DNA from: Henricia sp. BOLD:AAB3569
Taxonomy: Eukaryota > Echinodermata > Asteroidea > Spinulosida > Echinasteridae
DNA: 64,000 nt
Assembly: GCA_037783545.1 (NCBI GenBank)
Contig: JBBELK010001202.1
Coordinates: 62,001 to 126,000 of the forward strand
Reading direction: 5' to 3'
Shown here: positions 22,140 to 34,329 of the stretch, in pieces
Layout: each line of letters starts with the position of its first letter
Numbering within the stretch: position 1 is the first letter of the stretch
Notes under the pieces: model-generated
What the model saw: only the letters and a program-made list of their open reading frames with translations
What the model was told of the DNA's origin: nothing
The model's database searches: none
Position numbers and translations under genes: made by a program

Positions 22140-22640
22140 AAGGGAAGGGGTGGGAAAAAAAAAAATCTCGTTCCCCCAAGATAATAAGTCGTGGCCACGA
22201 CTTATTATCTCGTTGCCACTACATAATTATGTCGTTCCCCCGAGATCATAAGTCGTGGCCACGATATAATAAAAAAAATTATCACCCCGTCCAGCCTGTC
22301 ACTTCCCGCGCAATAGGCCTACAGAGCCCGTGAGAGGTGAGAGAAATAAATTACCTCGTTCCCCCCGAGTTAATAAGTCGTGGCCACGACAATTATCTCG
22401 TTCCCCCAAGATAATAAGTGTTCCCAAGAGATAATATTTGTTTCCTCACCCCGTCCAGCCCGCCCCTTCCCGCGCAAGACAGTGCCCTGGAAGGGACTAG
22501 GTGAGAATTGTTTTTATCTCGTTCCCCCGAGATAATAAGTCGTGGCACGACATAAATTAGCCCGTCCATCCACCGTCCCTTCCCGTGCAATACAAAGGGA
22601 CATGGTGAGAAATTTGTTTTATCTTGTGGCCACGACGGTG
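22140..22640. repeat. Tandem palindromic block, TAATAAGTCGTGGCC units
   Basis: Units containing CTCGTTCCCCCGAGATAATA and AAGTCGTGGCCACGAC repeat four to five times at roughly 180-bp spacing with local rearrangement. A perfect 32-bp palindrome lies at 22179-22210. There is no coding potential, and ORFs across it are by-products. Confidence 0.8.
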
Positions 22641-22725
22641 TCGGACGCTTCGCCCCATTTCCACTCTGCGCCATCTATATGCTATTTAGCTGGCAGTCAG
22701 TCAATAAAATAGGGAAACAAATTTT

Positions 22726-24411
22726 AACTAGAGGTATGACGTTTGTTGTTACAAACGCCAGGTGATCGGGTTAAATGAACATTTTGTGATGAATTTCAGA
22801 CGTTGTTATCACCTGTGGAATGGCAAAAATGGAAGTTCAGCAGCCGATTTCACGAAACTTTACGCAATTGCGCAAGTCCACTTACGCCATTACTTGCGCA
22901 ATAACTTATGGCGTAAGTGGACTTGCGCAATTGCGTAAAGTTTCGTGAAATCGGCTGCTGTATACACTAATCCGGTAACTAATATCTCCTCCCTGCATAT
23001 CCGCCATAGCTGGGGGGTTGATAGCTTGCACCGTTTTGAGATATGAATTGTTGAAATAATAACCTTTGAAATCTTGTAATGTGACACCTGTGACGACATC
23101 ATGACGTCACAATTTTGTGCACAAATTGTTGAACAATATGTTGAACATCAAGTTCTTAAATGTGGCGAAGGAATCATACCAATATCTGTTGTAGTTTTCA
23201 AGATACAGCATTTTAAAACAATTCAGCTCCAAATTTGCGTAATTTGACACCACATTACGTAACCACCGTCCATGTAATGACGTCACCAATGGTATAGTCA
23301 AAAGGTCCACATGTGTGGAAACATTTCGTTCCGTAGAAATATGGTCAAATTCAGTACCACTTTGAATCTATTTGCTAAAAAATTGCACATTTTCGAACAA
23401 CTTCCGGTTTTGACCGGAAGTAGGCGTCACACAGGGGTCATGACATCGTATAATTTGTTCAGTTCATTTAGACTTATCATGTTGTGAAAGAATTGTTCAA
23501 GTATCTATTACGGTTCTTGAGATATGAATTTTGAAAATAATAACCTTTGAATTTTTGTAATTTGACACCTGATGACGTCATGATTACGTCACACTTGATG
23601 CCATCATGATACTATCAGACTGGTGAAAGTCTGCCGTAGGGCCTATGTCTGTATCTAATTTACTAACGATTCAGCTTGGTTTGATGGGCATTGTTACTGG
23701 TAAGTGTAAAAACTGAGATTTCCGTTTTCGTTGAACTTTGACCTCCAATTGACCCCAGAAGGAAGGGTCAGATGAAAATGCCTACACAAAGAAAGTTGTA
23801 GCACAGAATGTCATCTATAAACCTGCCAAATACGAAGATCCTGGGTCACGTGGTTTTCGAGATGAAGGCATTTTAAAATATGCATATTTTGGTTTTTTGG
23901 GAGGTGTAATTTGATACTTGATGACGTCACGATGACGCATGCTTGATACCATCATAATATTATACACGCTGGTGAAAGTCTGCCATAGGACCTATGCCTG
24001 TACTTAGTTTCTTAAAGATTCAGCTTGGTTTGATGGGCATTGTTGCTCAATAAGTGCAAAAATAGAGATTTTCGTTTTCGTTGAACTGTGACCTCAGATT
24101 GACCCCAGAAGGAAGGGTCAGATGAAAATGCCCACACGAAGAAAATAGTAGGCCATGATCTGATCTATAAGCCTGTCAAATACGAAGATCATGGGTCACG
24201 TGGTTTTCCAGACGGAAGCATTTTAAAACATGCATATTTTGGTCATTTTTGGGTTGTAATTTGATACCCGATGACGTCACAATGACGTCACACTTGTATG
24301 CACATCTTCACATTGGGGTTGATGTTCCTACCAAGTTTCAAGTTGATAGCTTGAACCGTTTTGAAGAAAACCTCTGGAAACGTTTGAGTGGAAAAAGAAA
24401 AAGAAAAAGAA
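22726..24411 (+). repeat. TGACGTCA-rich modular repeat, shortened copy
   Basis: Same head (AACTAGAGG with hairpin and AGGTGATCGGG), foldback (22838-22960), inverted CCGGAAGT pair (near 23402) and GAAAAA-type tail as 291-2483, but one ~490-bp module is missing, giving 1,686 bp. It joins the next repeat head at 24412 directly, again head to tail. Confidence 0.88.
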
Positions 24412-25595
24412 AACTAGAGCTACGTCTGTTCTATGAACAGAGCGTAGGGCTTTTTCAAATTTTTTTAACTTCAAAAATGAGCATGCTTACATGTAGCTTG
24501 CAAAAAGTATATAAAGTATTTAATAAAAAAAATGTTTACCTTTAATGTGTTACCTTTAAAGGATTGATGACGTAATCAATGTTTTAACAATACAGACATG
24601 TTTGGTGGTCGACGCACTCTATATTCACCACTATTGGGCTAATTTGCGCAAACACTGCTATCAAAGGGTCATTTTAAGACTTTTTAATTTTGCCGCTAGA
24701 GGGCAATCTTTTATGGAATGACGTAGAAACTTACATTTTTGGAAACCCTATTTACCTTAGACACTAACACTACCAACCGCATCTCGGCAGCTTTCCCCAC
24801 TTTTACAAAATAGGTTCATTAAAAGTGAGCAAGGTCACAGCGATATTTTTTTGGATACCCCACCCTAGTCGAACTCAAACACCTTTAACCCCATCCAAAT
24901 ACCTCTTACCAGTTTCAAATGGCAAGGCAAAATCTGTTTGACCAATAGGGAATGAGGTCAAATGTGAAGGCATGTGCATGGGCATCTGAAAGACCTTTAT
25001 TAATGATCGTATATGCCGAAAGAATCAAGATCGTAGGTCAAACGGTTGATTTTTTTATGAATTTTTGCATATGGAAACATTAAATTTCATGCCCCTTTAA
25101 ACTTACACCTGATGACGTCATGATGACGCTATTGTTGGGTGCACACCTCTTCTACTATGTCTTTCATGTTACCAAGTTTGTTTAAGATTTGTTTAGATTT
25201 GAAAATATGGCAATTTTCAGTTTTTGCACTTTTAAAAACATCAATTAAGTTACTGTAAAAGTAGTACTATTTGTAATAATGTCACATGGCGTTATAAATT
25301 TAATATTTAAAAAGTTTATCCTGAAAACTCAGTTTAGAGGCAAGTTTGATTTTCCCTTTGCGAATTCTAAACTGTTCATTTTTAGTTTGTTTTGTTCACA
25401 TTTGGGATGGAAACGCGATGTTTACTCGAAATACTGATATACATATATTAGTCATCAAAGGCAGAAATCAGAGCACATAATTAGTTAAGATTGAAAAGAG
25501 TTTGGCCAAGGAGTACAATTTCGTAATTAGATTTTTAAAAGATGGTTCAATAAAATCCAGACAATGACTTAATTATTTCAGGCCTATATTAAGCT
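24412..25595 (+). repeat. Second repeat subfamily, AACTAGAGCTACG head
   Basis: The head AACTAGAGCTACG is followed by a hairpin (CTACG-CTGTTC / GAACAG-CGTAG) and GGGCTTTTTC in place of AGGTGATCGGG. The same head is at 40809. Positions 25380-25595 match 42910-43136 closely. It is related in style to the 2.2-kb repeat (TGACGTCA, CAAGTTTG blocks) but diverged. No protein-coding frame. Confidence 0.8.
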
Positions 25596-27180
25596 TTTGT
25601 TTTTAAATGGGACGTGCACTGCATGTTCGCGCAACTTACAACAAGTGTACTATATGTTTACACGTACTGCGCATTCTCTCTTTAGCTATACATGTATAAC
25701 TATGAGGGCGCTATATCACTTTCACGGTAGCAAAACGCGAGTGCATGGCCTGGGGGCTTATTTTTTTTCCCAGGATGGTAAAGGCCAATATTTGCATACC
25801 TCGCTTTAGTTGGTCAGATCATTATGCATATTCATGTTCTTGTTTATTACATGTCATATACCTGCAGAGTGCACACTGTACATGTACTGCACACTGTACT
25901 GTCAGTGTGGTTGGTTGTGCAGTGTGTGGCTTAGTAAGTACGTTGACCACAAATACAAGAAATCCAGGCCCATATGTTACTGCCAAAGAATTACTCTCTT
26001 TGTACATGTACATGTATATATGTTGTCGAATTGAACAGTTTGGTAATAAAAATGACTTGATTGATGTCATTACAATATTTTGTTTGAATTTAAGAAATTG
26101 TTCTAAGTTCCAACATCAGAGCAAGGTTTCCTTGCTCTATGATGGGAAGAAATTGAAACCATAACAAGAACAGCAACGACACAAATATACATTTATGCAG
26201 CGCTTTATTCAACCCGGCAAGAAATAAATGTCAACCTGAAATGATTTAAATGATAAACATAGGTATATTTTGCACAAGAAAACCAAAATCTTCCAAGAAA
26301 ATACTTAATATTTGAAAATTCTGGCTAACTCGTTAGCATATATGTTTTCAATCAATTCATGATCATTGACTTTGTGACGTAAAAGTTGTAAGTTATTTGT
26401 TTCAGATGTTTAGTCCTTGTATGGTCTATTTTTCATCATAAATTGTATATGCGTTCACAATTGTGTGTGATGGATCATGGAAAGGCACTTCAGTGCTAAA
26501 CCAAACTTTGACCTCCATTCCGCATGTCATCACGTACGTTACCAATTATATTTATTGCTGTATTGACCTCACCAAAGCCTTAAACAGCTCATGCACGAAC
26601 ATGCTGTACAACATTACTGGGACGGCCTCGATACTTTTGGTCATTTTAGTTTTGTACACATGTCTATGGGCCATATCCTTGTACACAGTCTGTTCAGTGA
26701 CCGTCGGCCAATCAGCTGTGTTATGGCGTTTCTTGGCCACGCCTTGCACTGTGACAGCGATTCGAGTAGCGACATGTTTATGACTGTGATTTATGACTGT
26801 GCTAGCATTGACCGCATACCTACAGAGGGCAGAACTTATGATAATGACCGACTATGAGAAAACCATAGCAACTGTGCTACTTGCTTGCTGTTACATGTAC
26901 ATTTACGCCGTCGTTATACACTCCTAGAATTATATTCCTCTGTACATTATATTTTAGCCACTATCAAAAATTACTTTTTAAAACAAAAATTGGCAGGTTT
27001 ATAATTGTGTGACTGTAATCACAATTCATACATGTATATAGAAACCCCCATTCAGCTAGAAAACGTACTGTCATGTTCATGTATAACCGACAATATTTGC
27101 ATATACATGTAACATTTTTTGTTTATAACATATTATTTAAGTTTTAAGAAGTGAACATTGCAAAACTGTGATTACCCGTA
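25596..27180. other. Stretch with no recognised gene
   Basis: AT-rich sequence with TACATGTACATG runs (near 26005). A 106-codon plus-strand frame at 26463-26783 is hydrophobic, but it has no recognisable family or splice context and I do not call it. An AAAGCGCTGCATAAATG-like string on the minus strand near 26195 resembles a LINE/SINE tail. Confidence 0.5.
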
Positions 27181-27392
27181 TAACGTTTTACGGTGCTTGT
27201 CTCCGGAAAACACACTTTGTCTCCAGGGGGAGTGAGAGGGTTCATTCCAAAAGCTGGGATGATGCATTGCCTAGGTTACAGTTGGCTGATTGGTTTTCCA
27301 ACCATGCGTTGGCCAATCACATGTGAGGGTCTTGCGCGCCAAAGAGGCCACACTCCTTCGTTGTCCACTGCCGAGTAGGTTTGCTAAAAAAT
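27181..27392. repeat. 212-bp repeat, exact relative of 31995-32206
   Basis: TAACGTTTTACGGTGCTTGT through CCGAGTAGG and TTGCTAAAAAAT is repeated essentially without change 4.8 kb downstream. It contains two CCAAT-box cores around TTGGCTGATTGG and TTGGCCAATCAC, so a promoter-like fragment is possible. Confidence 0.9.
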
Positions 27393-30175
27393 TGTGTCAC
27401 GAAATTTCGCTAAATATATAAAAAACTCGACCGGGATTCGGCTCCTTCGGCTAAACATCCGTTGTAGAAAGGTGCAATAAAGAAGCGGAAGGCTCGGGGA
27501 ATTAACGGTCGAGCAGGTGGGAGCGAAATCTGGCAGACAAGACATCGAATTTGTCGCGGCAAACACGCACACAGGCGACCGTATCGCGGGCTTTAATCCC
27601 GGCTTGCTTCGACGGTCGAGTGGTCGAGATGGTTCGCAGTCGAGTTGGCACGCGGTCGAGTTGGTATTCGGTCGACTTGACTGACATCCCGAGAGGGCGC
27701 CCTTGTTTTCATACATCGCCGTTCGCCAGGCCTAGGCCTACCATGCCAGGCACATCAGGTTTTCGGCGATAGGACGGACTTTACGCGAGTTTTTGGTTCC
27801 TTTCGGGTAGCAAGAACAGCAAAGGTTTGCTACCGGACGTGAGTAAAGGCAGCCGCATGGCTCAAGACATTTTCTATTTTGCTTGCCATCCCTGGAACAT
27901 CAATAACAGCCAGTTCACCAACATGCAGCGGTTGGTTGTTGGGGGCTGCTAAGTTCCGACATTGTTCGGACGTCGGTCATGTCGGTACCGACATTTTCTT
28001 CGACGGACTGAGACGCGACGTCGACGTTTTTCCGGCGTTTCTACACGCCTGCTGCATGGAGGGACACTACTTGCTTCTCTGACTGCAAGGGGTGCAATAA
28101 TTATGTCACTGCAACTTGCAAGACCTTCCTATGCAGGGTAAGCGTGGGCTCTTTCGCTCAGAGTGAACATTTTGTAAAAAACAAAACAAAACAAAACAAA
28201 AATGTTAATTTTTAACGTGCTTCACATCGCAAATTTTGAAGCTGCCGTGTTTTCATTTTTGTACGATTTCACACGGTAATTTGATGCAATTTTACAAGCA
28301 TTAAACGACAACCGCTTGATGATTTTTGCAACAAAAGTTTTTTGAAATCTGTTGCAACTTGTCTGTCGTGTGAGTGGTTTTTCTCGAAAAATATTTTTTT
28401 TCTTTTCTTTTTTAAGTCGTTTTTAACAGTGATGAAAAATCCCATCAATTTTCCAATTTTCACAATTCAACAGTCATTCAAACAAAAACAAAAAACTTTA
28501 GTCGCATTGGTTTTGTGCACAGGTTTGCCATTTTTGGCTGACAAAGAAGCTGAAACCATGGTTGGTGAAGCATGGCGCTCGCTGTTTTGCCTTCTTTTGA
28601 TTGGAAATGCGAACATTTCAATTTCTTGTCATCGATTTGAAATTGTTTGATTTTTGTCAACAGGATTCTGTTTTGATTTCTCTTAATCACATTTGCTTGT
28701 TCACCATTTCGTTGATTTCATAACGAATCTCATTCAGAATTTGACTTTTTTCCTTTTGCATTCAATTTTCCAAACCTGTTTGAGTCCTCTTTCACCTGAA
28801 AATGAATTGAGTGTTGATCATGGATTTTGATTGTGAGACCAACAAGGAAAAAAAAAAAAAATTAAAAAAATAATAAAAATAATAAATCAGATTGATCAGA
28901 GACCGCCATGCACACGGTGGTGGGATTGGCCTTCACAATGAACCGTTTTACTGAGGGTGAAAGGTTTATTAACCAGATTGAAGGAGGTAATTCAGACAAA
29001 TTTAAAATGAATTATTGAGTGTTGAATTTGCATTAAAACCAAACTCATTTGTTTTGCCAACATGAAAATGCAATGCATATCTTCGAATTTACCGGAGGCC
29101 TGGAAATCAACTGATATCAACACCAGCCAGTGAGCAGTGCTGCATCTCCCCTGGTGGACCAAGTCATTGCCCGTTAGATGGTATCCCTTCCAAGGGTAAG
29201 CTCCATCAACTGCCAGGCTGGGCCCTAAAGCTCCGGCTTTTCTTCCGAAGCCAGATGTGCTGCAGAATGATGGTGGGAGCGGCTTGGAGCATTCTTGGTG
29301 AGCAGCAAACGTACTTGGTTGGCTACTAGGGGGTAATGCATTTCAACAAGTAGCCGCCTGTTGAGCTTCAGACTAATTGGCCAGCTCCCAGTGGCCATGT
29401 GCATGTACTTGTGGTGCTTTTAGCACTGTTTTCACTTGAAGCAATGACTTTAAATTTGCTTGTGGTTGGGCAGTGGCCCTTTGTCAAAATTTTTAGGGAC
29501 CAGTTCCTGTGAATTTTTTTTTTTTTTAAATGTGCTACAAGTCTGTGGCGCCTTTCACACCAAAACGTTTAAAACGTTGCAAGCAAGTTCCCGTTTTCAA
29601 AACAAAACAAAACAACAAAAAAAAAAAAAAAGTTTGGTGTTTCTTCCCCCACTCCACCCCACCCCAACCTCAACCTAAATACCCAGTTCAGTCATGTCTG
29701 GGTTGCTTGCAAAAGAGGCCCCTGCCTGCGGGTGGGTTGTTTGTCCTTTCTTGGACGGGGCTGGGTCATGGCGTTTCAGTTTGTCAGAAGTTTGAATTTG
29801 CTTTGAGTCGTCGGGGTGCCCACACAAGGTTCTGTGGTTCAGTTTCACATTCATGTAAGAGTCTCACCAACAGCAGTTTGTTTGGTTTTTAATTTCTGAG
29901 ATCCAGTCAATCATTGAGTTGGTGGAAATCATTTGCGATTTATTTGCAGTGCATTTGCAAAAAAAATAAAAAATAAATAAATAATAAATAAATTAAAAAA
30001 TACAAAACAAACTTGAGCTTATGTGCTTCACGAAGCACGAATTTCAGCCTGAAATGCTTTTTGAAAGGTCTTTCTGACCTTTGAACACTGCAGAAGGTTG
30101 GGGAATTATTTGACTGGAAATCAAGATGCTGATCCTGTATCCATAGACAACAGAGGGCATCCTTTGCATATGCAC
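27393..30175. other. Mostly unassigned stretch
   Basis: Contains A-rich tracts (28847-28880, 29610-29630) and the repeat at 28301-28388. Otherwise I see no supported gene. Short frames near 27551, 28342 and 29530 lack family resemblance. The purine- and A-rich stretches could be tails of old retroelements. Confidence 0.5.
28301..28388 (-). repeat. Diverged interspersed repeat shared with 62837-62925
   Basis: The block TTTGCAACAAAAG...GAAATCTGTTGCAACTTGTC appears in reverse complement at 62837-62925 with scattered differences, so it is a dispersed family. Its boundaries and nature are unknown. Confidence 0.75.
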
Positions 30176-30347
30176 TATGGACTGCCGAAGTGAATTCGTC
30201 CCCTTTTGTTGGTTGCCTAGGCAATTGGATCTGGACTAAAAGTCACTCAACCGTGTCCCGGTGCTTTTCCAACGGTTCTTTTCCCGACGGCCATAATAGT
30301 TTAGATCCAATCGCCATGGCAACGCACGTCACACTTCGGCAGTCTAT
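30176..30347. mobile_element. MITE with GACTGCCGAAGTG and GTTGCC ends
   Basis: GGACTGCCGAAGTG on the left is inverted as CACTTCGGCAGTC on the right. The inner TTGCCTAGGCAATTGGATCT pairs with AGATCCAATCGCCATGGCAA. It belongs with the MITEs at 9373 and 42126. Confidence 0.8.
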
Positions 30348-30380
30348 TGGATAAAAAATGGGTAAAATTTTTCGCAGAAC

Positions 30381-30640
30381 CGAAATGCTCAATACGGCGG
30401 TTCCTCGTTACTACCGGTATACTGTACAGTCTTGGCCCTTACCACTGCAGTACCGAAATGCTCAATACGGCGTTTCCTCGTTACTGTACAGTCTATGGCC
30501 CTTACCGCTGCAGTACAGAAATGCTCAATACGGCGTTTCCTCGTTACTGTACAGTCTACTGCAATTACCTCTGCACTAGCGAATTGCCCAATACGCCGTT
30601 TCCTCGTTACTGTACAGTCTACGGCCCCTTTCTTAAAGGA
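30381..30640 (+). repeat. 63-bp minisatellite, four units
   Basis: Units carry GCTCAATACGGCGTTTCCTC and GTTACTGTACAGTCTA. Spacing is 73 bp for the first unit and 63 bp for the others. Since 63 is a multiple of three, an open frame repeating SIRRFLVT arises. I treat it as a by-product. Confidence 0.9.
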
Positions 30641-30739
30641 CCCGTATTGACCATTAGGTAGCCGATGGCCAAATTCTGTGAACAACCCATTTGTAGCTTG
30701 ATCCGAAGATGTTACTGACCACATTTGACATTAATTGGG

Positions 30740-31015
30740 TCAAGACTGTGGAAGAAGAAGCATTTTATAATTTTGAAGAAAGTGACCAGTAGGTGACCAT
30801 TGACCTCACGCGGTGGTCACCCAAGATAGGACTCCGGTCAAGGAAGACTGTCCAAATCTGGTTGAAATCGGCCACGGCGTTTGGCAGTTATTAGCAGATA
30901 TGTGATGTCACGTGACCGTTTGCCCGAAAAAAGAAAGAAAGAATTTAGAATTTAGAAAGAAAGAAAGAAAGAAATCGGACGATCACAATATACCAGCGTG
31001 CTGCGCACGGCTGAT
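30740..31015 (+). repeat. Tail of another purine-tract repeat with AAAG microsatellite
   Basis: Text of the kind AAATCTGGTTGAAATCGGCC is followed by a GAAA-type tract (30938-30973), then AATCGGACG and a closing CAGCGTGCTGCGCACGGCTG. The order body, purine tract, AATCGKACG, terminal structure matches the ends at 4691-4739 and 45259-45305, so it is probably a further subfamily. Confidence 0.6.
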
Positions 31016-31311
31016 ATAAAAATAAATAGATCCCCATTGTGAAATCCCATTTGTTTGGGCCCAGTCTTGCTCTCCCTTTGCTTTATTTTTACAGGAACGG
31101 CCCGCATTTGGGTTGTGGGGGACAGGATCATTCTCGGAGCAAGACTTGACTAAGCTTCTTCAACGTGGGTGTCTAAAGTGACTTGGCTTTTGGGAAGAGA
31201 GGTGAAAAGATTTCTGCACGGGTTCCCATAGTAACGGGCATCTTTTGACAAACCAGTGCCCAACGTTGTTCTTTAGGAAACCTTTGAATTTTTTCAACTT
31301 GGTTTTGAGGT

Positions 31312-31411
31312 GTTTTTGCAAGTCCCCGTATTGGGAACTTGTGGGGGTGTTGGCAAGTTCCCGTATTGGAAACTTGTGGGGGTGTTTGCAAGTTCCCGCA
31401 TTGGGAACTTG
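31312..31411 (+). repeat. 35-bp minisatellite with palindromic units
   Basis: About three units of CAAGTTCCCGTATTGGGAAC with TTGTGGGGGTGTT. Each unit holds a 9-bp-stem hairpin (CAAGTTCCC / GGGAACTTG). It immediately precedes the 585-bp duplicated block. Confidence 0.88.
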
Positions 31412-31413
31412 TT

Positions 31414-31998
31414 TGGTGGTATTTTAACTGACAATGATGAAACTGCATCATTTTGAAGCCTTGGGACTTCTTCCCAGGGTCTCCCTCTGTGTACTTTGCG
31501 GAGGGGGATGTGGGCGGGGTCAAAATTGGGGGGTTGGCTCTTGAAGATCGGACTTTGGGTGGCTTTTTCTTGCCGGCCCAGAAATCCCAGAATGACACTC
31601 GGGATTTTAGAGATTTGGAGTTGTCTTTATTTTACCCCAATATTTGGCCTGAACTTGTGTTACACATACATTGTAGTATAACTCTATTTTGTGGTCAAGG
31701 TTGACTTATATGTAATATAGTGTTAAGTTTGACGTTTGTTTATATGTGTACAACGTGATAGTTAACTGTAAGTTTTTAATTAAAAGGCACCTTGACAATT
31801 CACATGATGTTCTGTTAAGACCAGCTGGCAAATGTTCATGTACATACATGTACATGTATATGTATATTCACGTTTGTGTAGAAAGAGAAAATAATTGAGT
31901 ATTGAGAGTTTGAGACAATAAACTCTCGGCAGTGGATGGCCGAAGTAGATTGGCAAATTGGTTTCCGTGTGTTTCTCTCTCTCTCTGGAGACAATAAC
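31414..31998 (+). repeat. 585-bp direct repeat, copy 1
   Basis: Essentially identical to 33270-33854, offset 1,856 bp, from TGGTGGTATTTTAACTG to GGAGACAATAAC. It is followed by the 212-bp repeat at 31995. It has an LTR-internal-LTR layout, but the ends do not finish in CA and no flanking duplication, primer site or polypurine tract was found. Frames on both strands are open but unrecognised. Confidence 0.92.
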
Positions 31999-32206
31999 GT
32001 TTTACGGTGCTTGTCTCCGGAAAACACACTTTGTCTCCAGGGGGAGTGAGAGGGTTCATTCCAAAAGCTGGGATGATGCATTGCCTAGGTTACAGTTGGC
32101 TGATTGGTTTTCCAACCATGCGTTGGCCAATCACATGTGAGGGTCTTGCGCGCCAAAGAGGCCACACTCCTTCGTTGTCCACTGCCGAGTAGGTTTGCTA
32201 AAAAAT
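31995..32206. repeat. 212-bp repeat, second copy
   Basis: The same sequence as 27181-27392. Here it begins exactly at the end of the 585-bp repeat, sharing TAAC. Confidence 0.9.
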
Positions 32207-32899
32207 CCCACCCTCCCGTCCCAATGGGATGGATGTTTGATCTTAATGAAATTCTTTTACCACGATCATTTGTTCCGCAATGGCATTTCCTTTCTCAATC
32301 TGTCTACTTGTTGATGTTTGGCCACTGTGGGTGTTTTTAGCCAGAATGCTGGTGCATTTTGGCCCGGTTGGTGAGGGCCTAGGGTTTTGCTGACATATTT
32401 CTTGTGTAGATCGTGTCTAATTAAAAAACATTTAAGAATTTAGTATGTGGTTATATTTTTAAAAAAAAAAAAAAAAAAAAAAAACGTTAGTCGAACACTA
32501 ATAATACAGGACCCTTGGGACTTTGTTAATTGCCTTTGTTAACAGTAATCTTGTTAACAGTAATCTTGTTTTTCAGTCTTGAAAACAAAGACTGGGGACC
32601 TAATGCTTTGCTTGTTTTAAGCATTTCCTTGTCTTAACAGTGCTCTTGTTATCAGTGTTCGACTGTATTCGCAATGTTGCTCATTTGTCTCTGTACATGT
32701 ATTTTGTAACAGAATTGGGTTCGCTTAGTTTTCTAAACGAGAACTTGACTTGTCCAGCCAAGGGTGAGGTTCCCGAGATCATGACCGAGATCACGTCATA
32801 TTGGATATGTTTTGGGAATTGATAGTGTGGATGTACACGCACTAGTGCATTATTAACAGTGTGGTTCATGAACAGGGAAAGTTTGCTTAGGTTTGGCAG
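32207..32899. other. Unassigned stretch with poly(A) tract
   Basis: No gene recognised. A run of A at about 32459-32484 could be the tail of an old retroposed copy. Confidence 0.5.
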
Positions 32900-32924
32900 A
32901 GACAAATTGGGCGAGCCCCCTGTT

Positions 32925-33260
32925 TTGCTCGGATGTGGGTTCCCGAGCAGGCAATGGAAGTCAGCCAGGTAAGTCCTGGTTTCAGCTCGGATGTGGTTTC
33001 CCGGGCGAGGGTGAAAATTGCTCACCTCATTTGAGTGGTCATTGCAGTCGACCATGGATAAATTGGGCGAGTCCCAATTTCAGCTCGGATGTGGTTTCCC
33101 GGGCGAGGGTGAAAATTGCTCCCCTCATTTGAGTGGTCATTGCAGTCGACCATGGATAAATTGGGCGAGTCCCAATTTCAGCTCGGATGTGGTTTCCCGG
33201 GCGAGGAGGAAAATTGCTCCCCTCATTTGAGTGGTCATTGCAGTTGACCATGGATAAGGT
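32925..33260 (+). repeat. 98-bp minisatellite, about three units
   Basis: GACCATGGATAAATTGGGCG recurs at 33052, 33150 and, partly, 33248, giving a period of 98 bp. The first unit is diverged. It immediately precedes the second 585-bp repeat, as the 35-bp array precedes the first. Confidence 0.88.
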
Positions 33261-33269
33261 GTTTGTGGA

Positions 33270-33854
33270 TGGTGGTATTTTAACTGACAATGATGAAACT
33301 GCATCATTTTGAAGCCTTGGGACTTCTTCCCAGGGTCTCCCTCTGTGTACTTTGCGGAGGGGGATGTGGGCGGGGTCAAAATTGGGGGGTTGGCTCTTGA
33401 AGATCGGACTTTGGGTGGCTTTTTCTTGCCGGCCCAGAAATCCCAGAATGACACTCGGGATTTTAGAGATTTGGAGTTGTCTTTATTTTACCCCAATATT
33501 TGGCCTGAACTTGTGTTACACATACATTGTAGTATAACTCTATTTTGTGGTCAAGGTTGACTTATATGTAATATAGTGTTAAGTTTGACGTTTGTTTATA
33601 TGTGTACAACGTGATAGTTAACTGTAAGTTTTTAATTAAAAGGCACCTTGACAATTCACATGATGTTCTGTTAAGACCAGCTGGCAAATGTTCATGTACA
33701 TACATGTACATGTATATGTATATTCACGTTTGTGTAGAAAGAGAAAATAATTGAGTATTGAGAGTTTGAGACAATAAACTCTCGGCAGTGGATGGCCGAA
33801 GTAGATTGGCAAATTGGTTTCCGTGTGTTTCTCTCTCTCTCTGGAGACAATAAC
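33270..33854 (+). repeat. 585-bp direct repeat, copy 2
   Basis: Matches 31414-31998. The sequence after the end differs (CCGGTACAGC here), which defines the right boundary. Confidence 0.92.
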
Positions 33855-34149
33855 CCGGTACAGCATATATGCTAACTCGTGGACCTGCGGGTTTATGTGA
33901 AAATGTTCAGCTTTTCTGACAGAAACAGACAATTTACAAAACCATACTGGAAGTCTCCGTCGAACTTTGTGCGAAAACTTGGCAATCATAACCACAAAGC
34001 CGAAACAAAATTCAAGAAAGCAAACTATAGGCCTATACATGAACATGTGTTCCTTTGCCTATACGACTCTGTATACAAGATTGTTCGATTGACAATGGCC
34101 GGGTGACTCACAATTACGTGTGTGTTAATACGTGTTATCGTTAGTTTTA

Positions 34150-34322
34150 ACAGGGGCCCATTTCATAAAGCTGTTTAGCAGAACAATTTGCTTAATCCAA
34201 ACATTTTCTGCTTTTTTAGAAATGGGTAGTAAACATTGTATGTCAACTTGTGTATTAGCAAGAAAACCCATTTTATAAAGCAAGCTATTTTTTCTGCTAA
34301 ACAGCTTTATGAAATTGGTCTC
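34150..34322. mobile_element. MITE with CATTTCATAAAGCTG ends
   Basis: CCCATTTCATAAAGCTGTTT and AAACAGCTTTATGAAATTGG are inverted around a 100-bp AT-rich core. This end type is widespread in marine invertebrate genomes. Noncoding. Confidence 0.85.
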
Positions 34323-34329
34323 AGATTTG

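Noticed and set aside
30347-30661. 104-codon repetitive frame
   Set aside because: Follows from a 63-bp minisatellite period. No start context or homologous domain.
31414-33854. LTR retrotransposon
   Set aside because: Direct repeats are present, but there is no TG...CA end pair, flanking 5-bp duplication, primer site, polypurine tract or gag-pol sequence.
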